Assembly (NCBI GenBank): GCA_036971715.1
Contig: JAVHJL010000001.1
Span: 3,596,001-3,660,000, forward strand
From: Arthrobotrys musiformis
Taxonomy: Eukaryota > Ascomycota > Orbiliomycetes > Orbiliales > Orbiliaceae
Direction of reading: 5' to 3'
DNA: 64,000 bases
Below, one piece after another: positions 23,512 through 36,606 of the stretch. Positions within the stretch are counted from its first letter, which is position 1. Each line of letters opens with the position of its first letter. A program made the translations under genes and the position numbers. The notes under the pieces were generated by a model. The model saw only the letters and a program-made list of their open reading frames with translations, did not search any database and was not told the DNA's origin.

Positions 23512-26500
23512 ATGACGGATACCAACCGTACCGCCGCTCAAGCCTCCACATCCCACAGGACGCTTTCGAGTTCGGGCGCCGCTACATCTTCGAATTCATC
23601 CCACAGGAAACGAAAGCCATCCACCGGAGGCCCGTCAGGAACCACCAGCAGACACCAGAAGTCTTCAGTTCCAGGTGCAGGTACAAGTTCAGGTACCGGT
23701 AATAACGGCTACCACGTTTCTTCCTCCTCTGCTGCCGATAGACATCCGCAAAATCCAGCAAAACGCTTGAAATCCGGAGACCCCCTCCCCGCTTCCCCGC
23801 CGCCGGCTTCTGGCGCGCCACCAATCGATATCACAGACATGTTGACAAGCTCACCGCCCCAACCGTCCACCACCTCTAACACCACCAACATCAATGCAGT
23901 CGACCTAACAGCCTCGCCACCTCGCAAGCCTAAACCAATGTACGCCCAACCATCCGCCTTACCTCCAAAGAACGGGACCAAGAAGATCTTAGTAAAGAAC
24001 TTCAAGCAGCGGCCGGCAGGTGTACCAGACGAATGGGTGAATAAAACCCTTGACATGCTGGATGGCGCGTTGACAGCTGTGTTTGAAGATAAGGACGATA
24101 CATCCCGGGGTACCAGCAGTGAGGAGATCTACCAGGGTTGTCAAAGTTTATGTCGAGCTGGGAAGGCGCCTTTAATTCATGAAAGGCTCGTGGCGAGGTG
24201 TAGGGATCATGTTGCAGGACCGTTGAGGGATGGGATTATTAGTCGAGCCGTGGGGACGGATGAAGAACTGGTCAAGGTCATAGAAAGCGTGTGGAAGAAG
24301 TGGCAGGAAAGATTGGTGAGTTTTCGGCCCCTTGATAACATTCAAGTTAAACATGGGAATCATCATACTAATCAATTCTGGGGGTTTCAAAGAAAGTCAT
24401 TCAAATATTGTTTTTTTACTTGAATCAAGCTTACCTGTACCCCGCGCCGGATAGAGAGCAGATATGGGATATGGGACTGCAACTCTTCAACACTCACATC
24501 GTATCCGACACGAAGTTTCGAGGACGATTCCTGGGAGGAACGCTCAGACTATACGAGAATGAACGAAAAGGAGCGGCCGATCTCGATAACACCAACCTAC
24601 TCATGGCTAGCATACGAATACTCTCAAACTTGGGCTTATATTCGAACCTATTTGAACCCCGTTTCATCGATGTATCAGAAGGCTATTACCGACTACTCGC
24701 CGAAGAGGAAGCCGATAACGACGATGTGGCACGGTATGCTCGACAGTGCGCATTACAGATACAGAATGAAATCCAAAGGGTGGAGAAATTCAACCTGGAG
24801 ACTTCGACGAAGAAAGAACTGATCGAGATCATTGAAAAGGAAATGATTGAATACCATCTACCCGACCTCACAGACGCGAGCGGTATCAGGTCGTTGATTT
24901 TGAATAATGATGTCGAATCGCTGGCAGTTGTCTACTCCGTTATCAATAGAAGACAAAATCTGGATGCCGGGGCTAAACTAAGGCCCATCTGGTCTAAATA
25001 CATCAAGGAGAAAGGGGCAGCGATTGTTGCGGATTCCGAAAGCACGGATATGGTTCCGGCCCTACTCTCACTGAAGAACAGTTTGGAGGGAATATTGAAG
25101 AACTCATTCGACAAGAACGTGGATCTCGGACATTCGCTGAGGGAGTCTTTTGAAACATTCATCAACGAGCAGAGGAAGGGGGCAGGGTATAAGCAGAACG
25201 CAAGGCCCTCAGAAATGATTGCCAAGTATATGGACCTGTTGCTACGGGAAGGTATCAAGGCTATCTCAAGGAACTCGGCCGCTCCGGAAGAAGACGAGCA
25301 GATGATGGGGATGGGTGACGAGGATGCGCTGCTAGGAAATCAGCTTGACCAAGCACTCGATTTGTTCAGGTTTATTCACGGCAAAGATGTGTTTGAGGCC
25401 TTTTACAAGAAGGATTTAGCACGAAGGTTGTTGATGCAGAGGAGTGCCAGCGCCGATGCCGAAAAGGCAATGCTATCTAAACTGAAGACCGAGTGTGGCT
25501 CTGGATTCACCATGAACTTGGAGATAATGTTCAAGGACATTGATATCTCCAGGGAAAATATGGCATCTTTTAAGCTTACTAAAGCAGCTATGGAGAGGAC
25601 CGATAGCATGGATCTCCAAGTAACGGTGCTTTCGCAAGCAGCATGGCCGACATATCCGGAGACTACGATAACCGTGCCAGAGAGCGTGGCGGAATATATG
25701 AATGCATATCATACATACTATACGGCTAAGCATAAGGGAAGAAAACTGGTCTGGAGAAATGCTCTCGCACATTGTGTTCTTAAGGCGAACTTTCCAAAGG
25801 TATTTCTCTCATCATGAGCCTTGGATACATTGCCCCCACCATCATACTAATAGTCGTTGGCGATTTGTAGGGCAAGAAAGAGCTCTCCATGAGTGCCTTC
25901 CAGGCTGTGGTTCTATTATTATTCGATGATGATAAGAAGCCGCTTTCCTATGAAGAGATCAAGACCGCCACTTCGCTCCGTATGCCTCCTCACCCCCACA
26001 GCTTTGACATCAGTACTCATACTAACCCTCCTCACTAGCTGACGCTGAACTAATCCGCACCCTTCAATCCCTCGCCTGTGCCCGCATCCGACCACTAACC
26101 AAACACCCAAAGGGCAAAGACGTCAACCCAACCGACACCTTTACCGTCAATTTGGGCTTCAGCGACGCTAAGATCCGTATCAAGATCAATCAAATCCAAC
26201 TAAAAGAAACCAAAGAAGAAAACACCCAAACCCACGAACAGATCGCCCAAGACCGGCAGTACGAAACCCAGGCAGCCATCATCCGCATAATGAAGAGCAG
26301 GAAGACGATAGGGCATAACGACCTAATCACTGAAGTTATCAATCAGACGAAGAAGAGGGGTGTTTTGGATATGGCTGATATTAAGAAGAATATCGAGAAG
26401 TAAGATGCCATCTATCATCCGTAGACAAAGAGTTTTTTTCGCTAATAAATGAATTTACGAACACAGGCTCATTGATAAGGACTACATGGAACGCACAGAG

Positions 26501-26527
26501 GACGGTTCCTACGCTTACTGTGCTTGA
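23512..26527 (+). CDS. CUL4: Cullin-4, scaffold of the CRL4 ubiquitin ligase
   Basis: Scaffold that links DDB1-type substrate adaptors (N-terminal repeats) to the RING protein Rbx1 (C-terminal domain). Five exons (23512-24315, 24393-25799, 25871-25979, 26039-26399, 26467-26527) give 913 residues. Residues 1-~155 are Ser/Thr/Pro-rich and disordered. Cullin repeats follow, with IWDMGLQLF (as in CUL4), then the cullin homology core FIHGKDVFEAFYKKDLARRL and KLKTECGSGFT. The winged-helix end contains IIRIMKSRK, where Lys859 is the expected Nedd8 site, and the terminal LIDKDYMER...YAYCA. The ATG at 23512 is the first usable start in the frame. CUL4 rather than CUL3 is chosen from the IWDMGL and FETFINEQR segments. 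It is tail-to-tail with DPB11. Confidence 0.96.
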
Positions 26528-27074
26528 AGTGTAGTTCAATGCCCTGGTTGTCAACCATGAGAGCGTCAACCAAGTTCTTTGGGGGTAACAGCCAAACAAA
26601 TCATTTGGCTTTTCTTACTTTCCCGCCTCCGCCAAAGCGAATCAGTTACGTTTGGTACTGGGATATTGATTCGTATAGTTCTTTCTTTCTTTCCCTCTGC
26701 TTCCCTAATCGTTATTTCTGGAATTGGCGTCGGCATTCACGTTCTTTGATGGTCCTTTTCTTGAGCAAATACCCACGGAAAGAATGGCTAGACGTTGTTT
26801 CTTTGTTTACGTGTGTGTGGGTTTCCGTTCGTTCTTTGTAGTTATTATTTTTTTTTGGTTATTTTTTTTTTTCACGGCATTTATTCGGCCAGATGGCTAT
26901 GTGCGTCGGAATATGGGTTATAGATGAGGGATCGGTGAATAGAAATCAAAAAAACCAATATGTTTTAAATTTACGCACAAGCTATAGTCGTTATGTGGTC
27001 GTAATAACAGCGGTGAGTGGGAGGGCATTAGGCATGCAGATATCGTGACGGCACGCTAAACAACAGGAGACGTC

Positions 27075-27106
<32 letters not shown>

Positions 27107-27199
27107 CCCCCGATATAAAATCCTCCCCGAAAACCCCTACGTTGATTAAAATACTGAAAAATCAAGAATGTGAAGAAAAAAAAGAGATGTCTAGATCTC
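26528..27199. other. Convergent intergenic region (CUL4 / DPB11)
   Basis: 3' regions of two convergent genes, strongly T-rich at 26845-26875 and with an A/G tract at 27075-27105. No gene is seen. Confidence 0.5.
27075..27105 (+). repeat. Poly-A / (AAAAG)n tract
   Basis: About eleven A residues followed by roughly four copies of AAAAG, in the 3' flank between two convergent genes. Confidence 0.85.
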
Positions 27200-30100
27200 T
27201 TAACCCTTCCTCGCCCGCCCGACCCTGGGAACAGGTCCGCCCATTTCCTGAGCCGCAACTGTACTCTTAACCACCAACCTTCCCTTCAAAACTCCACCAT
27301 CATCCACCATCTTCAGCTTCTCGAATAACTTCTTCCTCTCAACTTCAGCTTCCGCATCTACGTAGTGTACCGCTTGAGATAGCGGTTGTTGCGAATCAGG
27401 GTCCAGTTGGAGGTTCCTAGGTCCGGATTCCGGGTTTGAGTCGTATACCATGCTTTCGCCGAAATCGAGGGTGTTGCTGTTGCTATTACTATCATTGTTG
27501 GCTATAGAATCAGCGCGGGAGAGGGAGGTTAGGCCGTATTTGTATTTTGAGGTTGTGGAAGCAGTGGTGTCGATGCTGTCTTGTCCTCCTTCCGCGTTTG
27601 ATTGGATAGAATTGTCCCTTGACAGACTGTTACCGCCTAGTAGGCCGCTATCTTCGCTTGCGGAGTTCGCGCGGCCTTGTAGTTTTCTAGGAGGTCGGCG
27701 TAGGGGTGGTTTATTCTCTTTCTTCACGCGGCGTAGGATTTCGGTGAGGTTATTTTGGAGGAGACTCCCGTTGTTGTGTGAGCCGTCTTGGTCGAATAGT
27801 GGTGGCGCTGCGGGGGGTTGTGAAGGTGATTTCTTTGCCGGTGACTTTAGGGTCATGAATTTGGATTTGGATTTCGAAGGGGTGGCGGATAGACTTGGAG
27901 GTTGTGATTTTGATGTTGGGGGTTTCCGTTTTTCTTCAGCGATTGGAGAGATCGAGAGTGGGCGTAGACGTCTGGTTGTTTCTTCGACATCCGGTGGGGG
28001 GTCGATGTCTTCGATTATGAAGGGGTTATTGCTATCTTCCTGTAGGAGAGGGTGAGGTTCTTGCGCTGGCTCTGTACTCTGTGATTCATCGAATAGTGGA
28101 ACCCTCGGTTTCTTCGGGGGCACGATGGGTTCCTTCATCTCCGGTTTCTTGACGATATATTTCCCTTCCGGCCATCTTTCTTTTCGCTTCATACTCATCT
28201 TGAGCCATGTATCAGTCACCACGAAAACCCCGCTCGTTGCCCATGCCCGTCGTATGTCAGTAGAAAGCTTTCGAGGACCGCTCGCCACCGCCTGCACCGC
28301 CATCTCAGTCGTTGTGATAAAATGTGTAATTGGGATTTCGCTATCGAATGACGAAGTTACATATCCGCCGAGGTAGAATACCGCCTGTTCTAATTTCTCT
28401 CGGTCTTCCTTGCCGTCAAAAGGTTTTACAGTCAGCTTTTTTGGCTTTGCTTCTACGTAATGTGATATAATTGATGCACTTTTTTTTCGCCTGATATCCT
28501 TTTTTCCCCCATATGAATCGAGATTAACTCACTTTGACGGCAGAGTCGAATTTGACGGCGACATTCTCCAAGGGGTTAGCTCCTTCCTTCTTGACTTCTA
28601 CTTCGCCATCCTTCCTCTCAGTCACTGTCTTGGTGTTCAAAAGATACTTTTTGAATGGGATGAGCTCGCCCTCGGAAATACACTCCAATAACCATTCCTG
28701 CGAAACGATTGGAATACCCCAAGCCTCCGCAGCCTTCACTTTATCCTTGTGACCAGATTTGTCTGCAGAATTAATTATCAATAGGCTTCTAGCCTTATAG
28801 ACCTTTTCGCAGAACTCCGCTCCAAGTTTTCCAATTGCTTTCGTGTAGTGTAGGTAATCAACCCCGTCGAACTTTGTGACCGAGACCGTCATCTTCTCGA
28901 ATCCGGAAATGTTGTGTCGCTTCATCGGGCGTCCTAGGGGGTATTCGTCCGGTTCTATGAATTTATCTTCGTGCAAGCATCTTTCTAGCCACCAGGCTGT
29001 GACTATTTGAACCGCTTTTGATGCATCCGAGATCCTAGGGCAATCGGCTTGGATATATGTATCTGGTACGATAATCACATACCGACTGGCCGGAACTTCA
29101 AAGAGATCCTGCAAAGCTGGGTATGTATTACCATCGAGTCCTCTGATGATACCTCGAATTCGATTTTCCTTCTCGGAGTCGAACCCGTAAACATGAAAAC
29201 CCTTGTCGTGGAACATCTTTTTAGGTACCTCAGGTTGGAGATCTGACATTGACACGCTCGCACGCACGTTGACGTACGCTGCGTCAACAGCACTCGCAGC
29301 TGAGCTCCCAGCTTTGCTGTTGGCCCGCTGCTGTGGTGGCGGCGGAGCATCGGACCCCCATTCGTTCGGCTTATCGACTTTTACGGCCTTCGTGCCCATG
29401 ATATCGCCCCACAGAGTCTGACTCCCACTGCTTAACCGATCAGAGGCGGCTCTTTTGATCTTCCTTTTAGCTGGATCGGATTTAACTCTTCCATCGCTGC
29501 CTTCTCTTTCTGAAAGCTTCCTCTTCCCTGTGGCAGACCGAACCCATGCTCCCTGACCACGTTCCGAAGCCGGCAGATCGAACGAAAAGTAAGCCTCATC
29601 CAAAGACATCCCTCTTTCCACACTTTGGTGAAACCATTCGACGCTGACGATACTGATCCCCCATTGCTTTGCAAACTGGTATTTCTTTCCTTCCGGGCTG
29701 GAAGCAACAAGGTGGGTAACTTGCTTAGTCAGATCGCCATTGTAGATTCCGCCGTTCTCTTCGGTGATTTTTTGGATTCTGTGCCTCTCCTTTTCTATAA
29801 ATTATGTATTAGGTACCAGCATAGCCAAACTCCCTTAGGAAGTCGTTAAGATTCGGAAAGGGGGGTTTACCCTCATTGATACCCGTGGTGCAAATCCTCA
29901 GCCCCAGAAATGGAGGGAACGCATGCTCGACCTCCAGTTCATGGACAGGAATACTCTTGGTAGCAACCCAGGCTTCATGCGCCTTTTCAATAAAGCTGAT
30001 TCGCATGGGCTTCACGTCGGGCCGTTGTTTTGCGACATAACGATATTTTTGGGTGGTAACGTCGCCGACGATTAGATGGGTAGCATCTGAGGTTAGGTCT

Positions 30101-30324
30101 TGCTTCCATACAGCGCCGAGGTCGGCCGCTTTGGCGGTTATTTCGTTCTAGAAAATAGAAAACCGAGTCAATGGTTAGTGAACATGAATCTTTTGATTTT
30201 TTTTTAAAGATGAGTTTTGTTTAGATGTTCATACACGAATATCGGCGGATATGGAGGTGCAGCAGAGGATTAGACCGCTAAAAGGGTGGTCGGCCGCTGT
30301 TGTGCCTTCATCGCCGGCGCCCAT
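27200..30324 (-). CDS. DPB11: DNA replication initiation / checkpoint BRCT protein (Dpb11 / Rad4 / TopBP1)
   Basis: Scaffold that binds phosphorylated Sld3/Sld2 at origins and Rad9 during checkpoint signalling, in the nucleus. Exons read are 30324-30235, 30147-29871, 29794-28533 and about 28444-27200, near 957 residues. The last acceptor is uncertain by a few codons. BRCT1 starts at HPFSGLILCCTSIS and has THLIVGD. BRCT2 starts at LGLRICTTGIN and has THLVAS and VEWFHQSVERG. BRCT3 (FHVYGFDSEKE, WWLERCLHEDKFI) and BRCT4 (MTVSVTKFDGVDY, SQEWLLECISEGEL) follow. A fifth, weaker BRCT-like stretch comes after that (LTVKPFDGKEDREKL, VTDTWLKMSMKRKE). The remaining ~300 residues are Ser/Pro-rich and disordered, with SPSQPP and SPAKKSP sites that could be CDK targets. 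Confidence 0.93.
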
Positions 30325-33300
30325 TGTCGTCGTATAGCATGTAGGTCAGGGAGAACGGGATCGTTGATAAAGGAGCTATCGTGGAGCTTTATTGTAAGGC
30401 AATCGTAGTAGCAATTATATTAACCAGATGACGAATACGATAAAAAGGCAGCAGGAGGCCGGTTCGAGGGAATCTTCGAGTGGTACGGTGATGTATAGGT
30501 GTTTTCGAAGATGTTCAATGTTCGATGTCAACGAGATGTCGAGAAACATAACAAGGCTGAAGGAGGCACGTTTTGGTCGCACATCCAATCGCGCGGTTGC
30601 CATAAACATGGTCACGTGGTTGGACAAGGTTGCCTGAAGAAGCCAGGAACTCGAAATACAACAGGCTGCAACAACGTGGGTTTCAATGCCACGCCAGGCA
30701 CGATTTCAAATATCGAGATACGAAAGGCTAACTTGAGTTGACTCCATTGGATATACTAATAGATTAATCTGAAAGCTTTGTTCTAGACGATATCATTCCG
30801 ACGTAATTTATGGAAACGGTTCTTTTTACTAGTTGTCCTTGGCCTTGGCCATTAGTTGTCGACGGGAGATACTTCGACTGCTTCCGGAACTCTACATTAA
30901 TTCAAAAGTTATTACGTAAAGTTCTAGCCTTCACTGGACCTACAACCTACCAACGGCCAAGAGCCTCGAGGGCTCTCAGGTCGTCTTAAACTGACGGTTT
31001 CGGGTCGTACAACGTAATTTTAGTTCCTAGACGTTCGAACGTCAGAATACACACCGAGTACATGACAGGTCATTTTTCTATGTTGAATACTTGTAACCTA
31101 TAGTCCAGAACAATCTTTATTCAAGAGGTAATAACACAGGTAGTTAAAACAATTTCAGAATAGTGACTCTCTCTTTGTTGCTGCTGGCTCAGTATAGAAA
31201 AAAAAAAATGGCCATGAGTGGTCTCATCCCAGCCAGGAGCTTACTATATTTCATCTTGAGATCTCTGTGAACTGACAGTTGAATTGCAATATCTACTCAG
31301 TCATAAGTCCATGAAATAGGAAGCTAGTCTAAAGCTGCCATAGGGCAATAATATTTCGAGTTCGCAGTAAAATAATATAATTGCCGATATATATATATAT
31401 GACATATGGTTCTATGCGATAGTCCGGTATCTAAACGAAGCTTGTGTATACATGTCGTAGACAGACCGGAGAACCTTGGAGATTTCTACCAAAATATACT
31501 CGATAAACCGGATCGAGCATGATTGAAGTCATATACTCGCCGGAGCTAGCTAGAGCTACACACTCTTCGCAACAGGCGGCTTAATTAGAGCCATCTGATC
31601 TGGTTACACAATCCGCTTTTAGATCACGAAACGGTCACACTCCATCTATTGATATCAGAATAATCCAGCATTATGGCATCAACCTTTTTTTTTTATTCCA
31701 GCCTCGATAGAAGTATGAGAAAAAAATCCAACCTCGCAAATGGAAAGTAGTTTCGTTATCAGTTCAATATCCAGCTGATGTAGCTTCATGGCCTTTTCTA
31801 GATAAGAAATGTTGTTTGTGTTGGAAACTCCAGGAACCGAACATTACACCCTTAGTACCAGCCTCAGAGCTTTCTATACGGTATACATTAGTCCTCAAAA
31901 TTAGGTCGAAGGCACAATCATGTGGCCATGTAACCCCCATTCTTCAGAACCCGTTTCCCCCAAAAAAAAACTTCAGCAGATCGCTTTAACGAGGGCCCTC
32001 TATCTTTGTCCCATGACCTTGGATCCCGCTCTTCGCCCCGTCGCCCGAGTCATCATGGCCTCATCCTTTCATTTTATATCTGTTTGGCTATTCTAATTGC
32101 GCAGCCATCGCCATATATCTTATCGATGGCATCGTCGGAGCACAAGATCGCCGTCCGAAGCGGTGGCGCCTGGATATCCGGATGATCACTAGTTCCGAGG
32201 CTTTGCGCAGCTGGCTGGTCATGGCTGACATGCATATTAAGACGGTATATTTTTCGTCTATCAAACGCCCAGGATGTCTATATGTACGTCGGTATAAACT
32301 GCAGAATATCAATCCTCCAAGGCACAAAGAGGACCAATACGGTATTTCCCTTGGTGTACGCGTGGTGCGCGAGTCGAGGTAACCGTTTGCCAACGTTTCA
32401 GGAAACCGGTTGGTCGGGTGCTTGCTGTTAAGAATGCGGGGATCTTAACAGCATGCTAGCAAGGCTCATTCTGTTTGCCCGATTCGGAGGGGCGTACAGA
32501 CCGCTCGCTATCGAGTTGGGACGGCCAATTTTTTTGCGCTGGCGGCAATGTTTCGTTCGCGTTATACGAGAATTCCTCAGGTGATACGAATACAGGAAAC
32601 AAAAACCAATTTTAAGGTTGAATGCAGTGCTGCAGCCCGCCGTCAGGTCGGCCTAGATCTTGGCTCTTGCATTTCACTTGATTTCATTTCATTTTTGTGT
32701 TCCAAGTTTTTCGATAAGAAATATCTTGTGCAATTGTGTGACTGTTGGATTTTTATTATTTTTTGGCTTATGACCTAGGCTGCACGACCACCAAGATGCA
32801 ACTGAACTGAACTGAAAGGAAACAGTCTTTTTTTCAAACAATATGCAATACAGGGCATCACAAGGAAACATGGGGCCTGGACTGGATTGTTGAAGGTATC
32901 CACTTTACATGTCTCTCGCTTCACTTTTTAACCCTTCCTGAACTTGTACTTGCTTTAAGAGCGGTTTCGCTTGGAATAAAAAAAAAAGAGGTGCCAAAAA
33001 TATGGTCACGACCCTGCTTGGAGCCCGGCTGCAGCATGACGTGACCACATCTGGATGAGGCTTGCATATTGACAACAAAAGCGAAGGGAACAGGAACGGG
33101 GGGGAAACCATGGCGGGGCGACGATGTATGCTGCCGAGCTTCGCACCAAGAAAATGCCCAGGGCTGTGTTACGAATCTCATCGACACAGGATAATTGGAT
33201 CTCTGTTGTAGAATCGAATCTTTGCATTGTATGAGTTAGAGATTGACGCCTTTCGGCCGACGGTTAATTCCCGTCTAGCGGGTTTTTTTCCCCGGTGGCC

Positions 33301-36300
33301 TTGGAATTTTTTTTATTTGGTTTGAAGGCCGAAGGATCGGTTCGAGACTTCATTGCAAGGTTTAAATTTCTATATCTAGGTAGTACTCGAGCTCGACTTG
33401 CTCGGAGTTCCTATGCATATGACTGCTTTTTGTTTGATATCGACTCGAGCTCGAATGTTGGCATATGTCCGTAACTATGATGAAATAGACATCATTGTAC
33501 TTCGGCAGGTAGCTTCAAATTTCTTTATCACTCGTTCATAGAGCGCTAGACTAGAGGATACCTTGGAATTGCTGTCACTTACCGAAGGAGCCGGTGTCTT
33601 ATGCCTAAGCATCCGATTGTAGACACTAACGTTAACGGAATTAGCTTCAATCGGTACCATATAAGTCTTTTGACATCCTTTGACATCCTACGAAAGGAGC
33701 TACGATATTAATCGATTAAAAATTTTGCCTCCTCAAAGGCCAATTCTCCGACTTCCGGACAATAACCCAATAATTCTGTAGATCAAGAATCGATAATTCT
33801 TCTGACAGTGGACTGATCCTGCGGCGTCGACTGTCTTTGATGGCGTAGACCCCAATCGAGCCAATGCCACATGCATGCACGTCCTCTTTCTTAGCTCTTG
33901 TGCTCAGGATCTAGGTCATAAAACTTCGTCGGGGTTTTAAGCTTTTGATCACGTAAGTCAGAAACATCCCAAGATATCCGGTATCTTGCGGGGCCGTTTA
34001 GATCCCATTGGCCGATTGACGCTCTGGTACTTTTTGCTCTTTCGTATCCAAATCGTATAAGCTTCACACATGTCAACGCTACTCTCACCACATGGTCCCT
34101 GCTAAGCCTCTCTGCACTTTCACAGCTGTCAGACTTTTTTCTTTCTTCCTTTCTCCTTGAATAGGTAACTTGATAAGTTCGAAGAGATTTATTCTACTCG
34201 TAGCACATAATTACCACGCGATTGTACGGCGATCGAACCTTTTCGAGGGAAAGTCTTCTGGTCGTTTCTTTGGTAGCGAAGAATAGATAAACATATCTTT
34301 TTCGAAGGTGAGTTTTACATACGCCCCACGTCATGTTCGGAACCAGGATAGTCAGAATCTTTTTTTTTTCGTCCCGTAGCGACAGGAGAAAACAAAAAAA
34401 AAAAAAATCGCAAAAGATTACCTATTGTATTCGCGCGAGCTCCGGTTCATTCCATTTCCTTTTCGAAGAAACCCGAAGAATTTTTTCTAACAAATTTACC
34501 GACGTGGCAGCTGCTAAGGGAAGAGGAGGAGGTATCGAGTACTTGGCCCGCCTCGTTCCCGTTGATTAAGAAACAGTTGCATAAGATTTTGAAGAATTTG
34601 GTACGTGGAATCGAGCTCGACAGGAGCCAATTTATCGCAATTGTGGTTTTAGTCGACTAGTTTCGTCGGTTCTTTTTGTTTTTTCTTCCTTTGCGCCGGT
34701 CCCACACACTTTAAATTTTCGTTTACTCCCCCCGGACAGTCAGGTTCTTGGCTCGTCTCCTCTGATGAAGGCTTGAGCATTGGCGGCATGACATGGACTG
34801 GTACTGGCGCTGCCTGCCGAACCGTGTCCCTGTTTTGCCATGCTAGTGTTGTCATTATGGCGAAAATCTTGCCTCGAGCCAACTTAATTGGTGCTCGCAA
34901 GCTTGCCCTGTGCCGTGCGAAGAGAGAGGATGATTATGATTATGAAAGACAGAGAGAAAAGGCCAAAGCAAAGCAAAGAGCTCGAGTGAGTGCAAATGCC
35001 GCCGGTCGACGACGCATGAGCCAGACTTCAGATCACAGTTCCATCCTAACCACCCCACCCTGCCCAGACCTATTGGCCAGCTGAGCTGCACCTGGTCCAG
35101 GAGCCTGGCCCACCATCCATACCTGCATACACATAACAACAGACTATTCATTATTCATGTTGGCTGCCGCTTGACTCGTTAATATTATTAGTTAACTCTC
35201 AGCCTCGGTTCTTATATCGTCGATTCGATATCGTGGTGGATACCATGAATATCGTATCATATCATCAAGAGAAATTGAGAACCAGAGGATAGAGAGGAAA
35301 CATGGGAAGTCACGCTCGTGTCAGCCAGTGATCAAAAAGAGAACTAGGGCTGCATCCTAAGCATGCACACTGCCCCTCCGGCGTCGTCGATATCCTATCG
35401 ACACTCCATTCTATCTCTTTTATACCAATATCAGTCCTTTGTTTCTTTGGTGGCATAGGCTGTTTCTGTCTTTTTTTTTTTTACTCACTTGATAGTATCA
35501 TATAATTACGACTTGGCTAGTCGACTTTGTTCTTGTTTCATTTCATTCCCCCCTCCCTCATCTTCCTCTCTCAGATTTAAATTATATTTTCCTCGTTCCT
35601 CCTCTTGATTCGATCCTCTGCTTTAGTCCGCATTGCTATAATTACTGGAAACGACAATCAGTTGGAGAAAAAAAGAGAGACAGCACCTCGCACAGCTTGC
35701 ATGCTTGTTGGCGTTTTGGATTCCCGCCGCTGCCTGAAAGCCTTTTTTCCTCTCGCTTCCCATGTCAGCCCCAAAATATTGAACCAGGGAGCACATCCAA
35801 AACACACAAACTTACCAGGCGTATCCGAGGTTTGGTCGACGAGTGTGGGATAAATACTACAGACGTCCATCTCATCTCCGGAAGGGCAAGGAACTTTAAG
35901 ACCAAGCAAGTCAAGCGAGACCCAGACCTTCCTGGCCTCATCCTGCACAGTTTGCTGTGCGCTAAGACACAAGTAGGAAACCAATAGCATCATCCTGTGC
36001 CTCTTGCTTTGGATTTTCATATTCGCCATTTTCAGCTGCAAGCAGGGCCTAAGTTCCCCGGCCATTTCCATTTTTATCTGACGACTTCATAAGTCAAAAC
36101 GTTTTCCCTCACGGGACTTTCTCTGTCTGTGCAATCAGTTCAGATTTTTTTTGATTTTTCTTGGAGGGTTCAAGTTGGATCGATCGAAGCACATACCACT
36201 TTTTCTTTTTATATCAAGATAGTATATATATGCATGCATACACCAACTGTTAAAAACCCATTTTTTTTTTTTCAATTCCCTTCCCGCCTCGATCACTTTT

Positions 36301-36606
36301 TTTTTGTTTGTTGGTTTTGAGGTGCACTTAGGTTTAGTCGATTCGATTGCATGCGCAGTTGCCCGCCGGCCGCCGTTGGATGCTCTGCTCAAGCTTGGAT
36401 CTCTCTCGCTTACCCCTCGGACTAGCTGGTACCCAGTCGTGGTATATTAACTGGGCCCGCCTGAGTTTCCCTGTTTAGAGCATCGAGGTCGTATTTTTGG
36501 TCAGCTCTGCATTGTTTTAATTTTATAGCCAAAGAGAGAGAAGATATACCTGAGGTGCCCGCCAGCTGCAGTTATATAGAGGGAAAAGGGACGAAAGGAT
36601 GCCAAA
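30325..36606. other. 6.3-kb region without a supportable gene
   Basis: Between the DPB11 start and the arrestin start I find only short open frames with no domain, splice or coding signature. 30.8-31.9 kb is AT-rich, with a (TA)n run at 31387-31400. 34.1-36.6 kb has many pyrimidine tracts and short upstream ATG frames, and may be a long promoter or 5' leader of the arrestin gene. A 103-residue frame at 34773-35084 is not convincing. A non-coding transcript cannot be excluded from sequence alone. Confidence 0.5.
31387..31400 (+). repeat. (TA)n run
   Basis: Seven TA dinucleotides in a row in AT-rich intergenic DNA. Confidence 0.8.

Noticed and set aside
7258..30382. Identical 13-mer AAGGAGCTATCGT at 7258-7270 and 30370-30382, both upstream of minus-strand genes
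   Set aside because: In 64 kb counted on both strands, dozens of shared 13-mers are expected by chance, so two copies alone are not evidence of a motif.
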